Shown one piece after another: positions 25,738-34,524 of a stretch of 64,000 bases of DNA. A model generated the notes under the pieces. It worked only from the letters and a program-made list of their open reading frames with translations. It was not told where the DNA came from and did no database searches. The position numbers and the translations under genes were made by a program. Position 1 is the stretch's first letter. Each line of letters starts with the position of its first letter. Source of the stretch: Sphingomonas_E sp042693015 (GTDB lineage: Bacteria > Pseudomonadota > Alphaproteobacteria > Sphingomonadales > Sphingomonadaceae); the NCBI RefSeq assembly GCF_042693015.1, contig NZ_CP170544.1, positions 3,224,001-3,288,000 on the forward strand. Reading direction: 5' to 3'.

Positions 25738-28700
25738 ATGACCCATCGTTCCGTCTCCCGTTCGCTGCTGGCGCTGCTGGCAACGGTTTCGGTCACCGCA
25801 CTCGCCGCCGCCCCGGCGCAAGCTGATGCGCCCTCGGCGCGCGAGCTGGGCGAGAAGGCCGGCAAGCGGACGGTGCTGCGCATCGAACGGTCGGCCGCCA
25901 ATGCGGAACGGCTGGAAACCTCCGCCGATCAGACGCTGGAGGTGATCCTGGCCGATGGCAGCTCGATCGTGATCGGGCCGGGATCCGCGATCATGATCGA
26001 CAGTTTCGCCTTTGCCGACGGCAAGGGCGAGTTGCGCATCACCCTGCTTTCCGGCGCGATCCGGCTGCTGGCGGGCGCCGCTGCGCCGGTGACGCTGCGG
26101 GCAGGCGATGCCGAATTGTCGCTGGCGGCCGGCGGTGCTTATGTGGCGCAGGAAACCGGCGGGCTGCGGGCGGCCTTGCTGCTGGGCGGGCCGCTTCGCC
26201 TCGCCAGTGGCGGCAAGACGCAGGAGATCGTGCGGCCGGGTTTCGAGGCCGTCTTCGCCGCTGATGGCTCGCCAGGAATGCCGCACCGGCAGGCCCGCGG
26301 GCAAGCCTATGCCGATGCCTCGCGGGTCAATCCGGGGCTCACTTCCGGCGGGCTGGCGCGTGTCGAGATCGGCGCGCAGGCCGAAGCCGCGGTCAAGGAA
26401 ACCCAGGATGGATCGCTGACGCGAACCGAAGTCGCCGCGATCGATACGCCAACGCCGACACCGACGCCAACTCCGACGCCGACTCCAACGCCAACGCCAA
26501 CGCCAACGCCAACTCCAACTCCAACTCCAACTCCAACTCCAACTCCAACCCCAACTCCGACCCCAACTCCGACCCCAACGCCGACCCCAACCCCAACCCC
26601 AACCCCAACTCCGACGCCAACGCCAACTCCAACTCCGACGCCAACGCCAACTCCAACTCCAACTCCAACCCCAACCCCAACCCCAACTCCAACTCCAACT
26701 CCGACCCCAACGCCGACACCGACGCCAACTCCGGTGCCAACACCCGTGCCCACCCCGGTTCCGACGCCCGTTCCAACGCCGGTGCCAACACCCGTGCCCA
26801 CCCCGGTGCCTACACCGGTCCCAACGCCGGTTCCGACGCCCGTGCCCACGCCGATCGCGTTCGGGGATACGTCGGTGCCGTTCGCGGGCGGCGGCGATCT
26901 GCCGTTGGGCTTGCCCTCGACAGGCACCGCGGCGCCGGGTGGCGTCGGCAGCACCGGCGATGCCGCAGACGATATCGCGCTCGCGCAGAATTTCGTGATT
27001 ACCGATTATGGTCTCGGCGGTGACGGCAGCTTTGCCGAGCGCGCCCAGACCCCGACCACCAGCCGGCTGCTGCCTGCGGGCGGGTTCGACTATGCCGCCG
27101 ATTCACTGGCAAGCACGCCGTCGTTCGGCGCGCCCGGCATCAGCTATGCCTTCTCGAACGGCTTATCGCGGCTGGATGGGCTCGACACGATCGAGCAGCC
27201 TCCCGAAATCCGCATCACGCCCGACATCATCGGCGATCCGGCGGATGGGACGGATTTTCCCGCATCGATCACCTTCGGTGGCGTCGAATTCACGTCGGTC
27301 GATGGCCAGTTCTACGACAACGGGCCGGAAACGATCTACCGCCGCACCGACGGCGGCGAAACCTATGTCATCCTGCCCATCGTTCCCGATCGATCGCGCT
27401 ATGCGGGCGATGCCGTGCTTGTTCTCGGCGGGTCCGTGACGCTGGATTTCGCCAGTTCTTATTTCGGCGGCTCGGTACTGTTGCCACAAGGGGCGCTCGG
27501 ATCCAGCAATCAGGTGACGCGAAGCACGACGCCGACCGAAGTAGCGGCCGTGTTTTTCAGCTTCTTCGAACAGAGCGATTTCGATGCCTTCCTGGCTGGT
27601 CGAAGCTACACCAGCTTTTCCGACGCGAACAATTCGCTGACGGACTACATCGACAGCATCATCCGCACGCCACTGGTGAAGGTGACGAGTGGCGACGGCT
27701 TCACCGGCAGCGCATCCTACAACGCCGCGACGCTGCTAGCCGGGTTTGAAGGCCCCAACGACGCCAACGAACTGGGCAACCGCGCGCGCGACAATTTCAT
27801 GTTCGTGCAATTGGAAGATCCCGATGGCCGAGCGATTGTGTTTTCGACCGGCGATGTCGGCAAGGGCCGGACCGGCGGACCCTCAATCGACACGTTCGGC
27901 CTCAGCCGCGGGTTGACACTTGCGGATGAGGCGCAGTTGAGCTCGCCGACCGCATCGCTGGCGTTCCGCGCCTTCCTGCCGCAGGCGAGCGTCGCCGGGC
28001 TGGACGCCGCCAATGTCGTGCAGACGAACCTGCTCGTCGCCAATCCGGCTTCGGGCGAGGTGGTGAGCACGTCGCGGCTGTTCCACGCCGATCTCGGCCT
28101 TTCCGCAGACGGCAAGACCAGCACGATTTCGGCTACCTTCGGCGCACTGACCTATGACGATAATGGCTATCCCGATCGCGTGCCCAATTATGACGATCCG
28201 ATCGAGGTGCCCGAGGAAACCGTGATCGACGTCACCGATCCGCGATCGAAAGTGAGCGTCGCGGGATCGACGATCGGTTCGACGCGAACGACGGGCGCCG
28301 CGACATTGTTCACCAGCCTGCTGGCCTCCACCGCCACGGGCGGCGGACGTAGTTGGAACAGCGCCAGCGGAGGGACATTGCGAAATGGCTATGCCGGCTA
28401 TCTGGTGCTGGAAAATGTCGCCAATCTTTCCGGCGGTGGTATCAGTTCGGGTACGTCTTCGCAGCTTGGCGCGGCCGATGCCGATGCGTTCGGCTATATG
28501 CGGCTGGCAGCGGGATCGACCAGTGTCGCCGACGACGACCTGATCGATGGCGCGACCACCGCTTCGATGACCGGTTATGTGGCCGGTGCGGTGGAACAGG
28601 TGACGGCGGACAATATCGTCGCCGGGCGGCCCTATCTCGGCACGATCGCACTCGATCTCGATCCGGTTGCCAACACGGCCAGCGCCACGATCGGCTATGA

Positions 28701-29406
28701 TGATGGTGCGGCCCGCACGCTTTCGCTTGGCGAGCAGGCGGGCGAGGGAAGCGCCTATATCCGGCCGGGCGCATGGGGCGCGGCGGCCGAAAGCAATGGC
28801 GCCAGCGCTGCGGTGATCGCAGGTGACAGCGTCAAGGCGGGGCTGGGCGCGGACGGTGCGGCAATCGCGACCTACCAGCATGTGCAATGGGGCTTCTTCT
28901 TCGGCGATCTGCTGCCCTCGGGCGATCCGGGCGCGCAGCGGCGCAACCACACCGCGCTTTCGACCTGGGTGGCGGGGCGCCGCTATACCGGCCCGAACGA
29001 TCAGATCGGCGCGGACTCGGCGATGCGGGGATCGGTGAGCTTCGCCGGCCACGCCATCGGCACAGTCATCACCCAGGTCGGCGGCTCCGATCCGGAAATC
29101 GCGACGCGGGTCGGCAGTTTCACCCAGCAATGGGATCTAAACGCCCGCTCCGGAACGATGAACCTCAACTTCGACGGGCAGCAGTTCAATAATACGGCGC
29201 TGTCGATTTCCGGCAGCACCGGGCTTGCTTATGGCGGCCTCTCCTCCGTCGTGAACGATCGGCAGGCGAAGATCAGCGGCGAATTGGTCGGTGTCGCGTC
29301 GCCGACGGCGGTTCCGGGCGGCACCATCGGCCAATTCCAGATCCGCGGGGTGGACGCGACCTATCAGGCCAATGGGACGTTCGGGGGAGATCGCATTTCC
29401 AATTAG
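25738..29406 (+). CDS. Large exported FecR-domain protein with (Pro-Thr)n linker
   Basis: 1222 aa from the ATG at 25738 (CGGAGC upstream); an ATG at 25720 is possible. The signal peptide is SLLALLATVSVTALAAAPAQA. Residues ~30-170 are FecR-like (LEVILADGSSIVIGPGSAIMID, then LLSGAIRLLAG). Residues ~237-372 are an uninterrupted Pro-Thr repeat ending in Pro-Val/Pro-Thr. The remaining ~850 residues are Gly/Ala/Ser-rich, with strand-turn patterns; the last ~200 (VGSFTQQWDLNARSGTMN, IGQFQIRG, NGTFGGDRI) resemble the barrel lobes of surface-exposed TbpB-like proteins. It sits right after the SLAM-like gene. I infer an adhesin or ligand-binding surface protein. Confidence 0.75.
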   Translation: MTHRSVSRSLLALLATVSVTALAAAPAQADAPSARELGEKAGKRTVLRIERSAANAERLETSADQTLEVILADGSSIVIGPGSAIMIDSFAFADGKGELRITLLSGAIRLLAGAAAPVTLRAGDAELSLAAGGAYVAQETGGLRAALLLGGPLRLASGGKTQEIVRPGFEAVFAADGSPGMPHRQARGQAYADASRVNPGLTSGGLARVEIGAQAEAAVKETQDGSLTRTEVAAIDTPTPTPTPTPTPTPTPTPTPTPTPTPTPTPTPTPTPTPTPTPTPTPTPTPTPTPTPTPTPTPTPTPTPTPTPTPTPTPTPTPTPTPTPTPTPTPTPVPTPVPTPVPTPVPTPVPTPVPTPVPTPVPTPVPTPVPTPIAFGDTSVPFAGGGDLPLGLPSTGTAAPGGVGSTGDAADDIALAQNFVITDYGLGGDGSFAERAQTPTTSRLLPAGGFDYAADSLASTPSFGAPGISYAFSNGLSRLDGLDTIEQPPEIRITPDIIGDPADGTDFPASITFGGVEFTSVDGQFYDNGPETIYRRTDGGETYVILPIVPDRSRYAGDAVLVLGGSVTLDFASSYFGGSVLLPQGALGSSNQVTRSTTPTEVAAVFFSFFEQSDFDAFLAGRSYTSFSDANNSLTDYIDSIIRTPLVKVTSGDGFTGSASYNAATLLAGFEGPNDANELGNRARDNFMFVQLEDPDGRAIVFSTGDVGKGRTGGPSIDTFGLSRGLTLADEAQLSSPTASLAFRAFLPQASVAGLDAANVVQTNLLVANPASGEVVSTSRLFHADLGLSADGKTSTISATFGALTYDDNGYPDRVPNYDDPIEVPEETVIDVTDPRSKVSVAGSTIGSTRTTGAATLFTSLLASTATGGGRSWNSASGGTLRNGYAGYLVLENVANLSGGGISSGTSSQLGAADADAFGYMRLAAGSTSVADDDLIDGATTASMTGYVAGAVEQVTADNIVAGRPYLGTIALDLDPVANTASATIGYDDGAARTLSLGEQAGEGSAYIRPGAWGAAAESNGASAAVIAGDSVKAGLGADGAAIATYQHVQWGFFFGDLLPSGDPGAQRRNHTALSTWVAGRRYTGPNDQIGADSAMRGSVSFAGHAIGTVITQVGGSDPEIATRVGSFTQQWDLNARSGTMNLNFDGQQFNNTALSISGSTGLAYGGLSSVVNDRQAKISGELVGVASPTAVPGGTIGQFQIRGVDATYQANGTFGGDRISN
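26446..26853 (+). repeat. Degenerate 6-bp tandem repeat encoding (PT)n, then (PV/PT)n
   Basis: About 136 codons of alternating Pro and Thr/Val (CCnACn), in frame throughout. The last third contains longer units of the type CCAACGCCGGTGCC encoding PTPVPT. It is a long extended linker within the FecR-domain gene. Third positions vary, so selection on the protein rather than pure slippage has kept it. Confidence 0.95.
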
Positions 29407-29590
29407 CAATTACATGGTGACGGCAAAGCCGGTCTCATATTGTCTCGTCGGGATTTGCTCTGAGGGGCTACCGTGGCCGTGCGTTCGCTTGTCAGCGCCG
29501 TCGCCGGTTCGAATGCTCAGACGAGCCTAGGTTGCTACATTTGACCTTTCAGGCGCTCCCACCGAGCGAGGTGCTGTCATAAACTGGTGA

Positions 29591-29635
29591 TGCCCTTGGA
29601 TCTGAATGGCCGGCAGGCTTTGGGCGGCCGAAGTC
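29591..29635. repeat. Degenerate interspersed repeat (CTGAATGGCCGGCAG family)
   Basis: Contains GATCTGAATGGCCGGCAGG followed by CTTTGGGCGGCCG, like the copies at 55595 (CTGAACGGCCGGCAGC, then TAATGGGCAGG) and 54648. It directly precedes the IS3 relict. The rest of the gap 29407-29908 holds only the IS3 relict and the stem-loop at 29839. Confidence 0.55.
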
Positions 29636-29640
29636 AAACG

Positions 29641-29811
29641 CGGAACGGCGGCTATGGCGGCATGACCGTGTCGCAAGCGGCGAGGTTGCGCACGCTGGAG
29701 GACGAGAACCGTCGGCTGAAGAAGCTGCTGGCGGAGTCGATGCCGCGTCGTTCACGCCGTCTGCAGCGAGAGGATCGCGCAGTTCGCGGCTGCGGCGAAG
29801 CGACGGCCTAG
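29641..29811 (+). pseudogene. Relict of an IS3-family transposase OrfA
   Basis: A short frame reads YGGMTVSQAARLRTLEDENR, then RLKKLLAESM, which is the hallmark leucine-zipper segment after the HTH of IS3-family OrfA proteins. Before it there is no HTH, and after it the match ends. No inverted repeats or OrfB are nearby. It is a small remnant of an old insertion, marking the left end of the decaying accessory region. Confidence 0.65.
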
Positions 29812-29838
29812 CCGGTCCGAATGGAATGCCCAAAAGAA

Positions 29839-29870
29839 CGCCCTTGCGCAGCTGGACGCGCGCAAGGGCG
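29839..29870 (-). terminator. Rho-independent-like terminator of the MucR-H1 gene
   Basis: Perfect 11-bp arms CGCCCTTGCGC and GCGCAAGGGCG with a 10-nt loop, about 40 nt beyond the stop of the minus-strand MucR gene. On that strand the stem is followed by TTCTTTT. Confidence 0.7.
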
Positions 29871-29908
29871 TGGGGTAGCCAGGCGAGTTTCTCGGCTTAG
29901 CTCGTCGG

Positions 29909-31189
29909 CTAAGCTTTCTTGACACCGTGACGCAGAGACAATTTTACTCGCGGCTTCGACACGGCGACGGGTTGCGAAATACTGGCCGGCCTTGCGACCA
30001 CCATCGGCTTCGCACCTGGGTTGCCATCCTTCTCGGCAGGCTTGCTCGCCACGTCATCAAGCTTTTTGGTCGAGGTATTTGGCGTCTTGGCAGTAGCTGC
30101 CTTTGCAGCCTTGGCCGCTTTGACCTTAACTAAAGGGGCACCGCCAGAAGGCGGCCTCACAACAGGCCACGCCCGGGACGTGACCGGCTTCGCTGCATTG
30201 GCCTTCGCGCTTTTGGTCCGCGTGGGTTTCGCTTTCGTCGCGGCTGGCGCCACGGCCGTTTCAGGCTTCACTTTCGCTGCCGGCTTCGCCTTCAATATAG
30301 ACGCAGTTGCCTCGCCGCTTGAAGTCTTGGCCTTGCGCGCAAGCTTCGCAGGAGCCTTGGCAGATGCCGGTGACACCTCGGCAGAAACCGGAACGGGCGG
30401 AGCATCAACAGCTGGGGTGGCTCCGCTTGGTGCCGAAGCTGCTGCTACAGTCCTGGCTTTGGTCCGCGTTCTAGCTTTTGCCGGTGCGGCAACTGGCGCC
30501 GCCGGTTTCGGTTTGCCCGCGCGCGCCTTGCTGGCTTTGGCAACAATCACCGACGACGCCACGATTGGATCGACAGCAGGTGAAGCCAATGCTGCCCCCT
30601 TGCCACGAACAGACGCAGGCTTGGTAGCGATCGCCTTGGGCTTGGCCGCACTCTTTGCCTTGCTCGGTGCAGGCGTCGCGGCTTGTGCAACCGTTCCATT
30701 GCCAACCTTTGGTTTGACGGCCACAGGCTTCGAAGCTGTTCCGGCATCAGGTGTGGTCACTTTTGCAGTGGTCGATTTGCGACCGAGCCCGACCCGCTTG
30801 GCGACTTCCCGACGCATCTCGGCATAGCTCGAAGCGACCATCGGATAGTCGGCCTTCAGCCCGAAGCGCTCGCGGTAGGTGGCGGGCGTCAGGCCGTGCT
30901 TGGCGAGGTGTCGCTTCAGCGTCTTGAGCTTGGTTCCATCTATCAGGCTGACAAGATGGTCCGGCTTGACCGAGGAGCGGATCGGCACAGCCGGCAGATG
31001 TTCGACCACAACCTCGACGGCCTCTTTGACCGCCTTACCTATCTCCATGATCGTGCTGTGCATCTTCTGGAAGAATGCCGGCACGTCATCCGCGCTGACC
31101 CGCGAGTTAGGATTATTGAGCCAGGCGATCGTGATCTCGGTGGCCAGTTCGATCGGGTTGCGTTTCTCATCACCCGGCTGGTCAGACAT
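29909..31189 (-). CDS. MucR-family regulator with long histone-H1-like Lys/Ala/Pro tail
   Basis: 426 aa; ordinary MucR/Ros proteins have ~140-190. Residues ~14-137 are a full MucR domain: ELATEITIAWLNNPNSRVSA, then LVSLIDGTKLKTLKRHLAKH, then LTPATYRERFGLKADYPMVA and a KRVGLGRK end. The first zinc-ligand Cys of the Ros finger (CLECG in the canonical form) is Ser here and the second is Asp, so the domain may fold without zinc. Residues ~138-426 are almost only Ala, Lys, Pro, Thr, Ser and Val (AKPKAxAKP-type units), like histone H1 or bacterial H1-like proteins. Start ATG 31189 with GGAG upstream. MucR proteins are H-NS-like AT-rich-DNA binders, so this may be a nucleoid protein with extra DNA-condensing capacity. 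Confidence 0.85.
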   Translation of the reverse strand: MSDQPGDEKRNPIELATEITIAWLNNPNSRVSADDVPAFFQKMHSTIMEIGKAVKEAVEVVVEHLPAVPIRSSVKPDHLVSLIDGTKLKTLKRHLAKHGLTPATYRERFGLKADYPMVASSYAEMRREVAKRVGLGRKSTTAKVTTPDAGTASKPVAVKPKVGNGTVAQAATPAPSKAKSAAKPKAIATKPASVRGKGAALASPAVDPIVASSVIVAKASKARAGKPKPAAPVAAPAKARTRTKARTVAAASAPSGATPAVDAPPVPVSAEVSPASAKAPAKLARKAKTSSGEATASILKAKPAAKVKPETAVAPAATKAKPTRTKSAKANAAKPVTSRAWPVVRPPSGGAPLVKVKAAKAAKAATAKTPNTSTKKLDDVASKPAEKDGNPGAKPMVVARPASISQPVAVSKPRVKLSLRHGVKKA

Positions 31190-31192
31190 CAA

Positions 31193-31628
31193 TGATACTC
31201 CAATTGCGACATGACTCAGCTATATGGCACGCGGCCTTGCGTCAATTTTGCCTCTGCATCGCGCTTGGATGACAGTATGCGGATCCCTGTCAGTGATGAT
31301 CCTGGTCCGATCGGACTAATGTCGCCATCGTCGGACGATGGCGACTGGCAGGGTTCGGCCACCGTTTCAGGAAAGCGGACCTTCGTTCACGCCTACAGTG
31401 GTTGGCCGCTTAGTCGGACGTTGCCGATAGTCAGGATTTGGACGTGAAATTGGAGGAAGCTGCCCTTCGTTCATCGCCCCCAGATCGGTCCGCCAACGGC
31501 CGCTCCGTCGGACGATCCGGATTGGCAGGATTCGGGGAGCGAACGTGGCTTACCGGCCATTCGTTGTGGTCATGTCTGTGCACCGGTCATGAATGGTCAT
31601 ACGCAACCCACCGCCTACTGCACGACAG
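31193..31628. other. 436-bp non-coding stretch with stem-loop and degenerate repeats
   Basis: It contains the MucR promoter side (near 31200) and a perfect hairpin at 31321-31345 (GTCGCCATCGT / ACGATGGCGAC, 3-nt loop). Several diverged pieces follow a common pattern: GGAAAGCGGACCTTCGTTCA (31371), GGAAGCTGCCCTTCGTTCA (31453), and GATTGGCAGGATTCGGGGAGCG (~31520). No convincing gene is seen. Confidence 0.6.
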
Positions 31629-32384
31629 TCAACCTCTACGGTCTTTCTCGCGCTCACGCTCTGCCGCAGCTATGTTCGCCATATCGGCAAACTCCGCCGT
31701 GCTCTCTAAAGGCAGACAATATGCCCGAAGGGACGTCGCCTCATTGATCACGAAGGGGCGCAAGAGGGCGTGCATCGGCTGTCGGTCGATCTTGGCGATG
31801 ATCTGGAACCCGCCAAGTCCAAAAATGAAAGCATCCAGTCCGCCGGAATCAATGCGCAGTGGATTGTAAACGAATTTTCGGGCGTCATGATTGCTCGATG
31901 CATAGCGCATCAGCACCACTTCGAACTCCGGCAGGGTGCCCAATAAAAACTCCCCGAGCAGCACTTCGCCTGCCCTCGCCTCATACGGACCCAATGACAC
32001 ATCTGCCCATTCGTCGCGCGCGCTGATCGAGGCACGCCAGAGGATCGCGAGTGCCGCCCGGGCGAAAGTGGCACCATCGAAGTCGGCCACTCGGAAGATC
32101 TCGCCCATTGGTGTCGATGCGGTCATCGGCAGCGCGCCGCAGAATTTAATCGCATATTCGTCGTAGACACCGAGCCGCCGATCGCAGCTGGCACACAAGA
32201 TCGCGGTGTCGAAAGCGCCGAGGGGCTGGTTCGCCGGTTTCGCCCGGTCCGGTCGTAGTGCGATATTATGCCCGCCAGGTGAGCTCAATCCACGCGCAAA
32301 ACCGGCAGGGATAATGTGGGCCTTGCAGAGGACGGTCGCCGCGCAACCCGGCGCTCTGCAGCTTAGGCCTGGCTGCTGACTCAT
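31629..32384 (-). CDS. Treble-clef / HNH-like zinc protein of unknown function
   Basis: 251 aa from the ATG at 32384 with GAGGAGGGG upstream. The N-terminus has a paired zinc site, C-x4-C in SCRAPGCAA then CASCDRR ~55 residues on, with KAHIIPAGF between; this is the arrangement of HNH-like families that read KxHIIP...LC..C. After DEYAIKF the remaining ~170 residues are mixed alpha/beta and not recognised. Canonical HNH catalytic residues cannot be confirmed. It is the last gene of the 33974-to-31629 operon, starting 1 bp after the preceding (broken) gene, and is itself intact. Such proteins occur in phage-defence loci, but the role is unknown. Confidence 0.7.
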   Translation of the reverse strand: MSQQPGLSCRAPGCAATVLCKAHIIPAGFARGLSSPGGHNIALRPDRAKPANQPLGAFDTAILCASCDRRLGVYDEYAIKFCGALPMTASTPMGEIFRVADFDGATFARAALAILWRASISARDEWADVSLGPYEARAGEVLLGEFLLGTLPEFEVVLMRYASSNHDARKFVYNPLRIDSGGLDAFIFGLGGFQIIAKIDRQPMHALLRPFVINEATSLRAYCLPLESTAEFADMANIAAAEREREKDRRG

Positions 32385-32385
32385 A

Positions 32386-32610
32386 TCACCCCTCCTCAAA
32401 CGAACGGCTGGCTTGAACAAGGTTCCGGGGATCGATGAGAATTGTGATCTGGTTCATCCGCGCCGGCTCCGCGCTATATGCATCGAGATCGGCGACGCCG
32501 GGGCGAACATCGACCAGCTCGAACCGCTTAAGGCCGGCTTGTGCGCACATTGCCGCGAAAAGGCGCTCGCCAACTTCGCCGAGTTATTCCGGGCTCAGCG
32601 GCTTCGGCAT
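32386..32610 (-). pseudogene. Small gene (~75 codons) with in-frame stop at codon 9
   Basis: A frame from the ATG at 32610 (AGAGGA directly upstream) reads MPKPLSPE, then TAA (32584-32586), then continues in the same frame with LGEVGERLFAAMCAQAGLKR and FELVDVRPGVADLDAY to a TGA at 32386, 1 bp before the HNH-like gene. The residues on both sides of the stop and the tight operon spacing show it was one gene; a single base change (for example GAA to TAA) explains it. Reinitiation at an internal ATG is possible. The family is not recognised. Confidence 0.6.
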
Positions 32611-32673
32611 TCCTCTAGAATTTCCTCCAAGGTACAATGCGTGCGGTGCCCTGTGGCACACCGCGCGATGGCA

Positions 32674-33142
32674 TTAGAACCCTATCTTGGCAGAGCGATA
32701 CAGGTCGACGACGCGCTCGCGATTGATCATGTCCCACTGGACGACATCGTCCTGGTCCCGAAACCTGCCGCTCAACGGATATCTGGACGCGCCAATGATC
32801 GGTTTCGAGCGGTCGAACTGGTGCGCCCGTGAGGTCATAGGCGAGGCCACCCGCCCTCACCCAGAAATGGCGCTCGCCATTGCGGGGATCCGTCCCACGG
32901 ATAACCCGCGCATCCGCGAGGCCATATTTCTCCTCAAGCAGATATTTGAAGATGATCGACGCACCCTCGCAGCAGTTCCTCGGGAACCAGAAATGATAGG
33001 TATAGCGGAGCGTGCGCGTCTTCACATTCGCGTCGAGGAACGCCACGAGCGCCCGTGCCGAGGCCGCGATCTCCTGCGAAAGGTCCCGTCTCACCAGCTC
33101 TGCTTCGATCACGTCGCTGTCCTCGCGATACGGCACCGGCAT
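32674..33142 (-). pseudogene. Transglutaminase-like cysteine-protease-fold protein, frameshifted
   Basis: Starts at 33142, 1 bp after the upstream gene's stop. The N-terminal ~105 codons read through YHFWFPRNCCEGASIIFKYL (Cys nucleophile), HFWVRAGG (His) and AYDLTGA (Asp), a Cys-His-Asp transglutaminase-like triad. Near 32828 the frame shifts: the natural continuation QFDRSKPIIGASRYPLSGRF, then DDVVQWDMINRERVVDLY, lies in another frame and ends at a TAA at 32674. Reading straight on gives an Arg-rich tail to 32615 instead. A one-base insertion or two-base deletion would explain it; a sequencing error is the alternative. The gene would otherwise encode ~155 aa. Confidence 0.65.
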
Positions 33143-33143
33143 T

Positions 33144-33974
33144 TCAGGACCTCGCTACATAGTTCGAGCCCCGGTCAAACCGCTTGAGAAGGAGCGTCGC
33201 GGTCAGGAGCACGACATGCAGACGGAAGGTGCTGTCATCTTCATCCGAAAGGCCTGGATGCGACCCTTGCGGGTGAAGGCGCTTCGTGAGCCCGTTGAGG
33301 AAGCCCTTGCCATCATCGGCCCATTCGTTGAGCGGCACGCTCAGAAAACCGCTCGCAGCGAGCTTCGCGCGACGCGGCTGCCCCGTGGAAACGGTTTGTG
33401 CAGTCGGATCGACCCGCGCGGCAAGTTCGTCGAGCAAGGCATCGAGGAAAGTCCTGATCTGCGCGTTGGCCCCCGCCCAATTGCCACGCGCATGGGCGTC
33501 CATGGCCTGCTCGAGATGTCCCTTGGCCGTCGTCAAGCCATGGGCTGCAAAAAGCCGCATCAGCTCGGACTCGGTTTCCGGAAGTCCGATATCAGCGGGG
33601 AGTATCCGGCGCAGCGCGCCTTCGGTGATGGTGAAGCCGTCAAGCTCGAGGACGCGCTTGAATTGCTCCAGGATCGGAAGCAGCGGCGCAGGCGTCGAGA
33701 AGATGGACTGGCGTGGTGCCGGGAACAGTGAGACGGCGCGCTCAACAACCAACTGCTCAAGCGGCGTCCCGTCAACGATCGTCCCGGGGTTCATGTCGAT
33801 ATATCGTTTGAGGTCGCTGAGCCGGTTCTTCAGGCTGACCGGAACGTCGCGGATCTGCTGATAGATTGTCGGCCCCAGTTCGGTGACGAATGCCGTAAAA
33901 TCAGCCTGATACCACTGGCTTTCGAACACATCGATTGCAGCAATGACCGTGCGCCTAGCAAACTGACTGCTCAT
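33144..33974 (-). CDS. Hypothetical protein, helical, first gene of the decayed operon
   Basis: 276 aa, cytoplasmic, mostly helical. The C-terminal third (RRAKLAASGFLSVPLNEW, then LNGLTKRLHPQGSHPGLSDE, then STFRLHVVLLTATLLLKRF) contains a conserved-looking GSHPGLSDEDD block of a kind I associate with C-termini of abortive-infection-like proteins, but I cannot name the family with certainty. It has no signal peptide or nuclease motif. It heads a four-gene operon; the next gene starts 1 bp after its stop. A role in defence is inference from context only. Confidence 0.7.
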   Translation of the reverse strand: MSSQFARRTVIAAIDVFESQWYQADFTAFVTELGPTIYQQIRDVPVSLKNRLSDLKRYIDMNPGTIVDGTPLEQLVVERAVSLFPAPRQSIFSTPAPLLPILEQFKRVLELDGFTITEGALRRILPADIGLPETESELMRLFAAHGLTTAKGHLEQAMDAHARGNWAGANAQIRTFLDALLDELAARVDPTAQTVSTGQPRRAKLAASGFLSVPLNEWADDGKGFLNGLTKRLHPQGSHPGLSDEDDSTFRLHVVLLTATLLLKRFDRGSNYVARS

Positions 33975-34524
33975 TCATCCCCCAACGCCACACGGCAACT
34001 CTTGCGATCGCGACGGCGGTGCTCCGGCCAAACGACAGCGCGTATTATCCCGCCAAGCCGGAGACTTACCATCCCGCGCCATCCCGTCCAGTGTCGGGAT
34101 CCGGAACGGTGCAAGACCGGCCAAATCCAGCACTCCGCTTGACGCCTGAGCGATTTGCCCTTGTCTATGAGCAGGGGCTCAATTTTAACTTGGAATGACT
34201 TGAACGGCGGTGACATCAGGCGCGAGCATTTCCACTACCCAGTGCGCTTCGGCTCAGCATAGGCCTGTCGAGACTCGACGACGATCCGATACGGCGGCCT
34301 ACAGGAACGCCGACTGGGATAACGGACATTCCGGGCGACGATCTAGCACATGCTAGTTTCGCGCTTTAATTCCCGGCGTTCCGGCGGCCATATGGCGATC
34401 CCAGTTGCTGCGTTCGTTCAAACACGCCGAGCATTTGGCCCATGATAAAATACCTGCCTATGGAGCTGTCGCCATCATCGCTGCATAGTCGTCGATCACG
34501 TCGGAGTCGGATTAGATCTGGGAT
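33975..34524. other. 550-bp region without a credible gene
   Basis: Short open frames exist but have poor composition and no ribosome sites. It contains a dyad CTAGCA-CA-TGCTAG (34343-34356) and a weak piece of the GCGGACATTC-type repeat (~34318). It probably contains the promoter of the operon starting at 33974 and degraded sequence upstream of the KAP remnant. Confidence 0.5.

Noticed and set aside
31321..31345. Hairpin GTCGCCATCGT/ACGATGGCGAC as terminator of the HNH-like gene
   Set aside because: It lies about 285 bp past that gene's stop with no T-run on either strand, so it is listed only as part of the non-coding stretch.
33971..34216. 81-codon minus-strand frame upstream of the decayed operon
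   Set aside because: Arg/Trp-rich composition, no ribosome site and no recognisable motif; probably chance.
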